Source of the DNA: Echinicola pacifica DSM 19836
GTDB taxonomy: Bacteria; Bacteroidota; Bacteroidia; Cytophagales; Cyclobacteriaceae
Assembly (NCBI RefSeq): GCF_000373245.1
Contig: NZ_KB890739.1
Location: 597,099-661,098 of the forward strand
Direction of reading: 5' to 3'
Length of the DNA: 64,000 bases
The notes under the pieces are model-generated. The model saw only the letters and a program-made list of their open reading frames with translations, had not been told where the DNA came from and did not search any database. A program made the position numbers and the translations under genes. Positions 36,847 to 45,155 of this stretch are shown here, one piece after another (position 1 is the stretch's first letter; the number at the start of each line of letters is the position of its first letter).

Positions 36847-37767
36847 TTATAGCGTATTGCCACGAAGGAAGTCATCGATGGCCATTCGTTTTTTACCTTG
36901 CAGCTGTAGCTCTTTGATAGCGATGATACCTTCACCGGTTTGTAGATGGAGGTAGGTTTTATTATCGGTTTTATATTTCCCGGCTTCTAATCCTAATGTG
37001 CCGGGAAGGCTTTCCGTTTGGAAGATCTTGCAGAGTTTATCATTGAGATTTGTCCATGCAGCAGGGTAGGGGGACAGGCCTCTTACCAGGTTATGTATTT
37101 TCTCAGAAGGCTGATTCCAATCTATTTCACAGGTCTCCTTATAGATTTTTGGGGCATGATTTAAGGCTTTACTTTCATCCTGCACCTTGGTTTCCACTGG
37201 CCCTTGGGAGATTTCTTCGATGGTTTTTAGCACGAGTTTAGCGCCTCTGTTCATCAGCTTTTCGTACATCGTTCCGATATTGTCCTCAGGAAGGATGGGT
37301 TCTTTTTCCTGAAAAATAATACTTCCGGTGTCGATTTCATGACGAAGAAAAAACGTGCTTACCCCGGTTTCCTTTTCCCCATTGATGATGGCCCAGTTGA
37401 TGGGGGCTGCACCGCGATAATCTGGAAGTAGGGAAGCATGCAGGTTGAAGGTGCCTTGGGCTGGCATATTCCAAACCATCTCAGGAAGCATGCGGAAAGC
37501 GACGACCACCTGAATGTCAGCATTGAAGCTTTTAAGCTCTTCTATAAATTCCGGAGACTTTAGGTTTGTGGGCTGGAGTACTGGGATATCATGTTGGAGG
37601 GCGGCTTCCTTGACTGGAGATGGTACCAGTTTCTGGCCCCGGCCTCTTGGCTTGTCAGGAGCAGTGACCACTGCGATCACATTCCATCCGTTATGCACTA
37701 ATATTTCTAAGGAGGACACAGCAAATTCCGGCGTGCCCATATAGATTATCCGAAGATCTTTATTCAT
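36847..37767 (-). CDS. fmt: methionyl-tRNA formyltransferase
   Basis: 306 aa. The N-terminal formyltransferase domain has IYMGTPEFAVSSLE, the catalytic HASLLPDYRGAAPINWAI segment (the SLLPxxRG motif) and ETGVSTFFL. The C-terminal OB-like tRNA-binding domain covers about 205-306. It formylates Met-tRNAi for translation initiation. No def gene is adjacent; it appears monocistronic. Confidence 0.95.
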   Translation of the reverse strand: MNKDLRIIYMGTPEFAVSSLEILVHNGWNVIAVVTAPDKPRGRGQKLVPSPVKEAALQHDIPVLQPTNLKSPEFIEELKSFNADIQVVVAFRMLPEMVWNMPAQGTFNLHASLLPDYRGAAPINWAIINGEKETGVSTFFLRHEIDTGSIIFQEKEPILPEDNIGTMYEKLMNRGAKLVLKTIEEISQGPVETKVQDESKALNHAPKIYKETCEIDWNQPSEKIHNLVRGLSPYPAAWTNLNDKLCKIFQTESLPGTLGLEAGKYKTDNKTYLHLQTGEGIIAIKELQLQGKKRMAIDDFLRGNTL

Positions 37768-37916
37768 GATATATTTTTTTTACCCTAATAGATCGTGTTC
37801 ATCCTGGCTCAGTCTCCAAGGGAAATCCTAATTTCTTTTCAAGTAACTCCTACGTATTTCTTATACGGTATTGAGGAATAGCTGTATTATTTGCCATAGA
37901 GTAATGGCAAATAATT

Positions 37917-39128
37917 TTATTTATACAATAAATATTTTTGCCTCATGGTCTTGTATTTATCTAAGGCCGGTTTCCAGCTTGCTTTAATTTCCGCAGCGGA
38001 TTTTCCAGCCAAGATATCCTTCCTCAATTGGTCAGTACCTGCGAGTTTGTCGAAGAAATTATTGAAGAACTTCTCTTTTTTGCCAGACTTTTGGTACATC
38101 TCCAGAAGGTAGGAAAGGGTGAATTGATGTGAAAGCGGCTCCTCTCTGAGATCCGTCCCATAGCAGAGCTGATCCTCATGTGGTGGATGTTTGCTCATGC
38201 CCTGAATACTCTTTGGGGTGAAGGTAAATTCTCCATATTTAGGGTCTGGAGCACCATAGACTTGAAATGGGAAATAAGTCCCTCGCCCCACGCTAATGTC
38301 TGTTCCTTCAAAGAAGCATAAGGAAGGATATAGGCGGATTGAGATATCATTTGGAAGATTTGGAGACGGCTTTACAGGCAGGGAGTAGGGCATACTATGA
38401 TCCCAATTGGCCACAGGGATCACCGTGATATCAGCTTTGACCTTGTTTTTTAGCCATCCTTCGCCATTGATCATTTGGGCTAGCTCGCCCATGGTCAGGC
38501 CATGGATTACAGGGATTTCATGCATTCCCACGAAACTCCTATACTTGGGGTCCAGCATGGGACCATCGATATAGTCAGCATTTGGATTGGGGCGGTCAAG
38601 GATAATTAATGGTTTTCCTTGCTCTGCACAAGCCTCCATGACATAGTGCATGGTGCTGATATAAGTGTAAAATCTCAATCCTACGTCTTGAAAATCAAAA
38701 ATCAAAACGTCTACATCCATAAGTGCTTCCGGAGAAGGCTTCTTATTGGACCCATATAGAGATACCAAGGGAATACCTGTTTCCTTATCAATATCATTTT
38801 TTATAACCTCCCCAGCATCTGCATTTCCTCGGAACCCGTGTTCGGGTACAAAAATCTTTTGGATGGTAATATCGTTTTCCATCAGGAAATCCACCAAATG
38901 CAAATTGTTCTTTTGGGTCAGCACCCCGGTTTGATTAGTGATCAAGGCCACTTTTTTCCCTTTCAGGAGAGAAAGATAGAGCTGCCCCTGGTCGGCTCCC
39001 GGGAGGATGGCTGCGCTCTCCGTACCAAAGCTTGTTCCCTTCACGACGATTTTGTGTTGGGCAAGCAAGGAATGATGAGCGAGGGTGCATAAAAATGTAA
39101 TTAGAAATATTAATTTTACCTGCTTCAT
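37917..39128 (-). CDS. DUF1343 exo-beta-N-acetylmuramidase (NamZ-like)
   Basis: 403 aa from the ATG at 39128 (MKQVKLIFLITFLCTLAHHSLLAQ, a signal peptide); upstream ATG 39140 and GTG 39164 are alternatives. The mature protein has GKKVALITNQTGV, FVPEHGFRGNADAGE, IFDFQDVGLRFYTYISTM and the catalytic-face segments FEGTDISVGRGT and PFQVYGAP of DUF1343. Members cleave terminal N-acetylmuramic acid from peptidoglycan fragments, so a periplasmic recycling role is likely. It is divergent from the permease gene with only 40 bp between starts. Confidence 0.88.
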   Translation of the reverse strand: MKQVKLIFLITFLCTLAHHSLLAQHKIVVKGTSFGTESAAILPGADQGQLYLSLLKGKKVALITNQTGVLTQKNNLHLVDFLMENDITIQKIFVPEHGFRGNADAGEVIKNDIDKETGIPLVSLYGSNKKPSPEALMDVDVLIFDFQDVGLRFYTYISTMHYVMEACAEQGKPLIILDRPNPNADYIDGPMLDPKYRSFVGMHEIPVIHGLTMGELAQMINGEGWLKNKVKADITVIPVANWDHSMPYSLPVKPSPNLPNDISIRLYPSLCFFEGTDISVGRGTYFPFQVYGAPDPKYGEFTFTPKSIQGMSKHPPHEDQLCYGTDLREEPLSHQFTLSYLLEMYQKSGKKEKFFNNFFDKLAGTDQLRKDILAGKSAAEIKASWKPALDKYKTMRQKYLLYK

Positions 39129-39168
39129 TGTAATTTGCATTTGAGTCTTAACAAAATAAAACACTTCA

Positions 39169-40389
39169 TTGAACCTTTCCTACTTCATTGCCAAAAGAAT
39201 TAGTTTTAAAAGGACCGGCGGTTTCACGGGCACCATTCATGGCATTGCGGTAGCGAGCATAGCCATTGGTCTTTCTATACTTATTATTGCTTTTCTGATT
39301 CAGGGCGGGTTTAAAGAAGTCGTGGCCAATAAGGTTTTTGCGTTTACTGGGCATTATCAGGTCCATAAGTTTTCGTCACATAATGGATATGAGGACATTC
39401 CCTCCAGTAAGAATAGCCAATTTTATACCAATTATAAGGATTATGGTTTTGTGAAGCATATCCAGGAGTATGCGTTCAAGCCAGGGCTGCTAAAAGGGGA
39501 CGATGAGGTGCAGGGGGTACTGCTAAAAGGTATAGGGCCAGATTTCGATTCGGTAGCCTTTCAGCCCGCATTGCATGAAGGACGCTTGATAAATTTCAAT
39601 GAAGATGGCAGCGCTGCCAATGAGGTTTTGCTAAGCCGTAAGATAGCCAATAAGCTGCTGCTCGGTCTGGGGGATAAGGTGATTATGTACTTTGTCCAGG
39701 ATCCACCCCGGTATAGACGCTTTGAAGTGGTGGGGATTTACGAAACTTATTTGGAGGATTTTGATGACAAAATGGTCCTTGGCGATATCCAGACCATACG
39801 AAATCTCAATGGCTGGAATCCCGACCAGGTGGGAGGCTTTGAGGTGTTTATCAATGATCCAAAACAGATTAATGAGTTTGAAGAAGCCCTTTATGACAAA
39901 ATTGATTATGATCTGAAAGTTGATAATTCTACCATAAAATTTATTCAAATATTTGACTGGCTCAAACTACTAAATAATAATGTATATGTATTCCTGGCTT
40001 TAATTCTCTTCGTAGCGGCTTTTAATATGGTGTCTATTTTGTTTATCCTCATTATGGAAAGAACCCAGATGATAGGGATGCTCAAGTCCATGGGAAGCAG
40101 TAATCGCCAGATTCGACGGATTTTTGTGTGGAATGGGATTAGGATTATCGGGCGGGGTACCCTTCTGGGAAATGCCATTGGCTTAGGACTATGTGCTTTT
40201 CAGTATTGGACACAGGCTTTGACCTTGGACCCTGAAAACTATTATATGACCTACGTGCCCATAGAGTGGAACTGGCCCGTGATTATAGCTTTGAATTGTA
40301 TCGTGTTGGTGGTGACCACCTTGGTGTTGTTTATTCCAGCGATGCTGATCAGTAATGTCCAGCCTATCAAAGCTATTCGCTTTGATTAG
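39169..40389 (+). CDS. FtsX/LolC-like ABC transporter permease, TTG start
   Basis: 406 aa. It must start at the TTG at 39169. An in-frame stop lies at 39157-39159, and the next Met would remove the N-terminal cytoplasmic stretch (NLSYFIAKRISF) and the first TM helix. That helix (IAVASIAIGLSILIIAFLIQGGF, about 24-46) is followed by a periplasmic MacB-type core and three TM helices (about 270-300, 318-340 and 365-395). ERTQMIGMLKSMGSSNRQIRRIF is the cytoplasmic coupling-helix region typical of LolC/LolE. Lipoprotein release or a related export is likely. The ATPase is not in the window. Confidence 0.85.
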   Translation: MNLSYFIAKRISFKRTGGFTGTIHGIAVASIAIGLSILIIAFLIQGGFKEVVANKVFAFTGHYQVHKFSSHNGYEDIPSSKNSQFYTNYKDYGFVKHIQEYAFKPGLLKGDDEVQGVLLKGIGPDFDSVAFQPALHEGRLINFNEDGSAANEVLLSRKIANKLLLGLGDKVIMYFVQDPPRYRRFEVVGIYETYLEDFDDKMVLGDIQTIRNLNGWNPDQVGGFEVFINDPKQINEFEEALYDKIDYDLKVDNSTIKFIQIFDWLKLLNNNVYVFLALILFVAAFNMVSILFILIMERTQMIGMLKSMGSSNRQIRRIFVWNGIRIIGRGTLLGNAIGLGLCAFQYWTQALTLDPENYYMTYVPIEWNWPVIIALNCIVLVVTTLVLFIPAMLISNVQPIKAIRFD

Positions 40390-41122
40390 CCCTCTTAAAA
40401 GGTCTAAATAAACTGATCACTTTCATATAAATGACACCCATTACGGCTTCTCTAAAAATATGCTTGGACATCTTTGAGGTGCCTTTGGTGCGATCGGTGA
40501 AGATGATCGGTACTTCAATGATACTATAGCCAAGCTTCCATGAGGTAAACTTCATTTCTATCTGGAAAGCATATCCCACAAAGCGAATTTTGTCCAATTT
40601 TATTCCTTCAAGCACTGATCTATGGTAGCATTTGAACCCTGCTGTGCTGTCTTTTATAGGTAATCCGGTGATGAACTGCACATAGACACTCGCGAAATAA
40701 GACATCAGTACCCTTCCCATGGGCCAGTTGACCACATTTACCCCTTTGATATACCGAGAACCTATGGCCATATCAAAGCCTTGCTCTGCGCAGGCTTGGT
40801 ATAAGCGAATCAGGTCGTGAGGATTATGGGAGAAGTCAGCATCCATCTCAAAAATATAGTCGTAACCTTCTTTTAGCGCATGCTTAAAGCCCTCTATATA
40901 GGCAGTGCCCAATCCTAATTTTCCAGAGCGTTGGATAAGATGGACCTTTCCAGGATGAAGGCCCTGAGCTGCTTTTGCTAATTCGGCCGTACCATCAGGG
41001 GAATTATCGTCAATAATCAGGACCTCAAAATTCCCCTCCAAAGCCAGCACCGCGTAGATGATGTCTCGGATATTCTCCTTTTCATTATAGGTGGGGATGA
41101 TGACGAGTTTCTTGTGATTCAT
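40373..41122 (-). CDS. polyprenol monophosphomannose synthase-like glycosyltransferase
   Basis: 249 aa from the ATG at 41122 (MNHKKLVIIPTYNEKENI); the frame extends to a TTG at 41137. GT2 fold with IIDDNSPDGTAELA and the metal site MDADFSHNP. The later blocks IGSRYIKGV, DSTAGFKCYHRSVLE and RTKGTSKMSKHIFREA are typical of Dpm1-like enzymes. It transfers mannose or another sugar from a nucleotide donor to polyprenyl phosphate at the inner membrane. There is no C-terminal GtrA-like membrane domain. Its 3' end overlaps the convergent permease gene by 17 bp. Confidence 0.9.
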   Translation of the reverse strand: MNHKKLVIIPTYNEKENIRDIIYAVLALEGNFEVLIIDDNSPDGTAELAKAAQGLHPGKVHLIQRSGKLGLGTAYIEGFKHALKEGYDYIFEMDADFSHNPHDLIRLYQACAEQGFDMAIGSRYIKGVNVVNWPMGRVLMSYFASVYVQFITGLPIKDSTAGFKCYHRSVLEGIKLDKIRFVGYAFQIEMKFTSWKLGYSIIEVPIIFTDRTKGTSKMSKHIFREAVMGVIYMKVISLFRPFKRANQSE

Positions 41123-41664
41123 AATTTCGAAACCCAAAATTAGAATTTAAAGCGGTTTTTTTTATACCAACTGACAAAAAATGATGAGTTTATGAGCTTA
41201 ATAATAAATATATCTAAAATATTTCGGCCCGCTCTAGGCTATATGCCACCTATTTTATCCTTCATAATCCAGTGCAGGTAAGATGAAAATGTTCCTACCT
41301 TATCCCTCAAGTGGATAAAGTGAGCAATTGAAGTCCTTGAATACCAGCCTTAACCATCCCAACCCTATATTGTAGTGTCTAGTCAGTATTATAGTATATT
41401 GGGAGCAAGTTCAAACAAAAAGCTAAAGGTAGATCTTAAGTCGATTCGGCTGAGAAAAAGCGTAAGGCGCCAGTAAAAATAAACATAGCCGCTTGACGAG
41501 ATAGACGAAAATCTTAAATTAGTACCCGCTGACCCCTCCAAAAACTATGGTTAATAGTGTTAAAGATTCAATAGGTTGCTGGGGCTGATGGAACCTTGAC
41601 TAGTGGCGGATAGTAAATTAACTGCATCTTATAAGTGATTAAGTTATGGCAAAAGAACTAAAAA

Positions 41665-41696
41665 TAGAATCATAGCCTATTAGAATCATAGCCTAA
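41665..41696 (+). repeat. two-copy 16-bp tandem repeat
   Basis: TAGAATCATAGCCTAT at 41665-41680 is followed directly by TAGAATCATAGCCTAA at 41681-41696, with 15 of 16 bases identical. It lies in non-coding sequence. Confidence 0.85.
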
Positions 41697-41730
41697 TAGG
41701 ATTTAGCATTTCCTATATTACTTCAGATGA

Positions 41731-41856
41731 TTGCTAAGGCTGGAGGAGTATTATGAATCTGAAGAAAATGATACTCTTAAAAGTACAGGCTTGGAATGGA
41801 AAGTCGTTAGGCTAAATAATAGTAAATTAATGATTTTTGTGGCGAATAAAACATGA
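41731..41856 (+). pseudogene. possible gene remnant
   Basis: A 41-codon stretch (TTG at 41731 to TGA) reads with protein-like composition, for example LRLEEYYESEEN and GLEWKVVRLNNSKLM, ending FVANKT. Stops at 41728-41730 and 41704-41706 block the frame upstream. It could be the C-terminal piece of a lost gene or chance. I do not recognise a family. Confidence 0.25.
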
Positions 41857-41942
41857 TGCTTGACGGAAAATTTAGTTCTTAGGAACCGCCTACTTTTCTT
41901 AAACCAGATGCATTATATTCCTCAATAAATGGTGAATTATAG

Positions 41943-42758
41943 ATGAACTATCATACATTTCAACCAAGTTCTGATTTGAAAGCTCTTATCAGCTGTTATT
42001 GGACTTTAGAAGTTCCTGTTGGACCTGAGTCACAAAGGCAGCGAATAATCCCAGATGGAACCATTGAAATGGCTTTTATACTTGGGGATGACATAAAGCG
42101 ATACACCTCGGAAACTGAATTTATTATTCAACCTCGTGCAATGGTGCTAGGCCAGATAATCGATCCATTTTATATTGAGCCTACAGGCTATGTGAATACC
42201 TTTGCAATTCGTTTTTATCCTTATGGCTTTGCTAATTTCGTGTCAGGGTCGATTAAGAGCTTGGAAAATAATGAAACACCACTAGGTGAGTTGCTTGGAG
42301 AAAAAACAGCATTGGGATTGGAGCAAAAAATTATAGAGGCCAAAAATAGTACTGAACGAATTGAAATAATTGAAAATTTCCTTTCGGGAAAGTTACACGA
42401 AAAAACTACTATCGATACTATCGTAAAATCTACGATTGATGCCCTTTTGGAAACAAAAGGAAGTGCCTCTGTGAAGGAAATCCTTAGAGATGATTTATCC
42501 AAACGGAGACAACTTGAGCGAAAGTTCAAAAAACAAATTGGCCTTAGTCCAAAACAGCTAGGTAAAGTAATCCGATTACAGACCGCTTTAAAAATGTTAT
42601 TGAACAAACAGGAAGAAAACCTGACGGACATAGCGTATGAAAGTGAATATTTTGACCAGGCCCATTTTATAAAAGACTTTAGAGAATTTACAGGAATCAA
42701 CCCCAAGGAGTTTTTAGGTAATGAAAATATGGCACTTTCTGCCCTTTTCTATAAATAA
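41943..42758 (+). CDS. AraC family transcriptional regulator
   Basis: 271 aa. The N-terminal effector domain (YHTFQPSSDLKALISCYWTLE ... RIIPDGTIEMAF, about 1-135) is the DUF6597-like type common in Bacteroidetes regulators. The C-terminal AraC DNA-binding domain (about 165-260) has two helix-turn-helix units, the second with the signature SEYFDQAHFIKDFREFTGINPKEF. It is followed 75 bp later by a VOC-domain gene that it may control. Base composition is more AT-rich than the flanking core genes. Confidence 0.9.
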   Translation: MNYHTFQPSSDLKALISCYWTLEVPVGPESQRQRIIPDGTIEMAFILGDDIKRYTSETEFIIQPRAMVLGQIIDPFYIEPTGYVNTFAIRFYPYGFANFVSGSIKSLENNETPLGELLGEKTALGLEQKIIEAKNSTERIEIIENFLSGKLHEKTTIDTIVKSTIDALLETKGSASVKEILRDDLSKRRQLERKFKKQIGLSPKQLGKVIRLQTALKMLLNKQEENLTDIAYESEYFDQAHFIKDFREFTGINPKEFLGNENMALSALFYK

Positions 42759-42833
42759 TTAAGGTGTCGCATTTTTACAATTTTTGTGGATGTCCCTAAG
42801 CTAAATTTGACTAATCAAATAAAGCAGGACGAT

Positions 42834-43322
42834 ATGAAATCATACATTTTTTATATAGCCATATTCCTATGCCACGGTTGTACTGCATATAGCAGTCAAA
42901 GGGCATCAAAAACCAAATCGAATTCAGTTGTATCTAATCTAAAAACAAAAGAAATGAAGAGTCATATTTCGATTTTTGAAATTCCTGCAAGGGATATTTC
43001 ACGAGCTGTCGATTTTTATCAAGCGATTTTGGGCATTAGCATTGAGAAAATGGAAATGCCTGAAATGGAAATGGGAATATTTCCCTATGAAGATCAATTG
43101 ATAACAGGGGTTATAGTAAAAGCTGAAGGGTATATTCCTTCGGCAGATGGGGTGACCATTTATTTAAATGGAGGAGAGGATCTTCAAATCATTCTTGGTA
43201 AAGTTGAGGAAAATGGTGGGGAAATCCTGATGAAGAAAACAGCGCACGCAGATGATAGTGGGTTTTTTGCATTGTTTTTAGATACGGAAGGTAATAGACT
43301 GGGGCTCCATTCCCCCAATTAA
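42834..43322 (+). CDS. VOC family protein with lipoprotein-like N-terminus
   Basis: 162 aa from the ATG at 42834. The C-terminal 122 residues (from an internal ATG at 42954, MKSHISIFEIPARDISRAV) are a complete glyoxalase/bleomycin-resistance (VOC) domain with FLDTEGNRLGLHSPN at the end. The extra N-terminal 40 residues hold a hydrophobic stretch ending at HGC16, a weak lipobox, then a Lys/Ser-rich linker. Either a lipidated VOC protein or a cytoplasmic one starting at 42954 is possible. A GTG at 42786 is less likely. Follows an AraC regulator. Confidence 0.75.
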   Translation: MKSYIFYIAIFLCHGCTAYSSQRASKTKSNSVVSNLKTKEMKSHISIFEIPARDISRAVDFYQAILGISIEKMEMPEMEMGIFPYEDQLITGVIVKAEGYIPSADGVTIYLNGGEDLQIILGKVEENGGEILMKKTAHADDSGFFALFLDTEGNRLGLHSPN

Positions 43323-43573
43323 ATAGAATAATGGAAACACATACCTATGATTAAAGACAATAGTGCTCCGACTCTATTTTCCAATTTAGCCGGAGCACTT
43401 TCTTCCGATAATGCTACGCAGGTATCTTTTGGGTCAATTCCTGTGAAGAGTTTAGGAGGTTTGTCTGAAAGATAGGATAGCTTGTGATTTCTCCATTCAA
43501 AGTACCATCCTTGTAATTTTTTTTCTCTGATAGGAAGGGAAGCAGGAGGTGAAGAAGTTGGATTCATCGACAT
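43319..43573 (-). CDS. small hypothetical protein coupled to TPR lipoprotein
   Basis: 84 aa from ATG 43573, or 82 aa from ATG 43567, which overlaps the upstream TGA as ATGA. The N-terminus is Pro/Ser-rich (MNPTSSPPASLPIREKK), the middle is Trp/Tyr-containing (LQGWYFEWRNHKLSYLSDKPP), and the end is hydrophobic (GALLSLIIGMCFHYSI), so a C-terminal membrane tail is possible. It overlaps the VOC stop convergently by 4 bp. No family recognised. The coupling supports translation, but it may be a truncated gene cut by the accessory patch. Confidence 0.5.
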   Translation of the reverse strand: MSMNPTSSPPASLPIREKKLQGWYFEWRNHKLSYLSDKPPKLFTGIDPKDTCVALSEESAPAKLENRVGALLSLIIGMCFHYSI

Positions 43574-44349
43574 AATTTCAAATGTTCTTTGGCGAATTCA
43601 CTGCCTTTATTGGCTGCTAGCTGGAGGTCTGCGCAAGCTTTACCGGGATTGCTGCTCATGATGCATACCGCGTGCCGCGCCAAGGCCTCATGATGCTTAG
43701 GATTATGCTTTAATACAAATTCAAAATCCTCTCTAGCCCAGTCGGTCATGCCCATCGAGAGCATAGCAAAGCCGCGATTATAATATGCCTTGATATTGTC
43801 CTCAGCATACATCAAATACATATTGAACTGAGAGGCACTTCCCATCGCATCGCCAAGATGAGCTTGCACTATTCCCCGATAAAAATAGGCTTTTGCCAAC
43901 TTTGGCTCCAGCTCCGTTGCTTTTAGCAAAAAGAGATCTGCAGATTGGAAATTCTTATTTTTGATCATCGCTCGTCCAAGTAGAATCATAAGTTCCGCAT
44001 CATCATCACGGTACCTGGCCGCCAGTAGCAAATTCTTTTCTGCCAAAATATAACTTCCCTGCTCCCAATATACCTTGCCGATCCCTGCATATGCAATGCC
44101 ATCTTCAGGCTTCATTTGTAGTATTAACTTATAATCCATCAATGCATTATTCCAATCCTTCAATTGCTCATAAGCCATCGCCCTGAGCTGCAAAGCCTCG
44201 GTATTAGACATTTTCATAAATAACACCCAGTTGAGCTCCGAAATGGTTTTATAATATTGGCCCTGCGCAAAATGCCGCTCGGCTTCCTGCAGGCTGTGCC
44301 CACATGAACTCAGACTTAAAACCAGTACAACTAAAAACAGCTTTCTCAT
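43564..44349 (-). CDS. TPR-repeat lipoprotein
   Basis: 261 aa from the ATG at 44349 (MRKLFLVVLVLSLSSC16); a TTG at 44397 extends the frame but would bury the signal peptide. The lipobox SLSSC indicates a lipoprotein. The rest is at least six tetratricopeptide repeats, such as ALMDYKLILQMKPEDGIAYAGIG and AKAYFYRGIVQAHLGDAMG. It is probably a periplasmic protein-interaction scaffold. Its stop overlaps the next small gene. Confidence 0.85.
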   Translation of the reverse strand: MRKLFLVVLVLSLSSCGHSLQEAERHFAQGQYYKTISELNWVLFMKMSNTEALQLRAMAYEQLKDWNNALMDYKLILQMKPEDGIAYAGIGKVYWEQGSYILAEKNLLLAARYRDDDAELMILLGRAMIKNKNFQSADLFLLKATELEPKLAKAYFYRGIVQAHLGDAMGSASQFNMYLMYAEDNIKAYYNRGFAMLSMGMTDWAREDFEFVLKHNPKHHEALARHAVCIMSSNPGKACADLQLAANKGSEFAKEHLKLCR

Positions 44350-44707
44350 ATCGTAAAGTTTAGTTATAAAACTAAATAAATAGTATCTAAAATGCAATAG
44401 TCTTTAATTATTTGTTTATCAGGATATTGCGTGCTGTGTCTGTTTTCCTTCTGCTTGGCCAGTCTTTTAGGGTTGGATTAGTTATGACTTGAAATTTTTA
44501 TGGGGAAGGGGGAAAGACCGCTAGGAGATCGGATGGGATTAGCCTGGTTTGGAGAGATTTTATCCGGACTTTAGGCTAAGCCTATTTTTCATGTCAACTA
44601 TCAAATGCTAATGGTAGAATCTGAATTTTTGGAAAATTTTATAGCATAGCAATCCAAAAAGCATTCAGGCCTCGTACATAGCCCAAACAACGTAAAAGAA
44701 ACGAGCC
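44350..44707. other. intergenic region between divergent genes
   Basis: 358 bp between the TPR lipoprotein and the small membrane protein gene. It contains no ORF with supporting signals and no full promoter consensus. It must hold promoters in both directions. Confidence 0.4.
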
Positions 44708-45130
44708 ATGATCAAAAAAATAATTATCGGAATCGGACTGATGGTCATCTTATTGGTGTCCATCCTTGCAGTCCATATATATATGGTGACCAGCAGCAAG
44801 CCCTCGGGGCCAAATTGGGCGATGAGCCAGATAGATTTTAATGAGGATATAGACAGCCTCAAGTCCGTGGCGGTGAGCGCGGGATTTTTGGATATGGATG
44901 GGCTTAAGGATGCTCGCGTCAACAGGGTTTCGGATTATATGGTGGTCTTATACGATCGTCAAAAACACAGTCCCCATGAACTAGTGAGCCAGATGAATTC
45001 CAAGTTTGACATGAAGGCCTCACTTTTTCAACCTAGTGAGTCGGAATTGGCTGCCAGCTGCCCCGCCATTGACAAGAGTTCCCTGACCTACCAGCTGGGC
45101 GGGTTCTTCCAAAAGATTTTTACTAACTAA
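44708..45130 (+). CDS. small membrane-anchored hypothetical protein
   Basis: 140 aa. One N-terminal TM helix (IIIGIGLMVILLVSILAVHIYMV, about 4-27) anchors a periplasmic domain of about 110 residues. The segment GLKDARVNRVSDYMVVLYD followed by SPHELVSQMNSK has the strand-helix rhythm of an HMA-like ferredoxin fold, but the CxxC metal site is absent. There is one Cys (ASCPAID). Twenty-five bp downstream lies the two-globin lipoprotein, so the two are likely an operon. Function unknown. Confidence 0.75.
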   Translation: MIKKIIIGIGLMVILLVSILAVHIYMVTSSKPSGPNWAMSQIDFNEDIDSLKSVAVSAGFLDMDGLKDARVNRVSDYMVVLYDRQKHSPHELVSQMNSKFDMKASLFQPSESELAASCPAIDKSSLTYQLGGFFQKIFTN

Positions 45131-45155
45131 TAAATTTCACATAAACCTTTACAAC

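Larger units (their letters stand above)
41123..41942. other. AT-rich intergenic region with decayed sequence
   Basis: 820 bp with frequent stops in all frames, the longest gene-free stretch in the window. It contains a 16-bp tandem repeat (41665-41696) and a 41-codon open stretch with protein-like composition (41731-41856). No transposase, tRNA or terminal inverted repeats were seen. I read it as remnants at the edge of acquired DNA, together with the AraC and VOC genes that follow. Confidence 0.4.
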
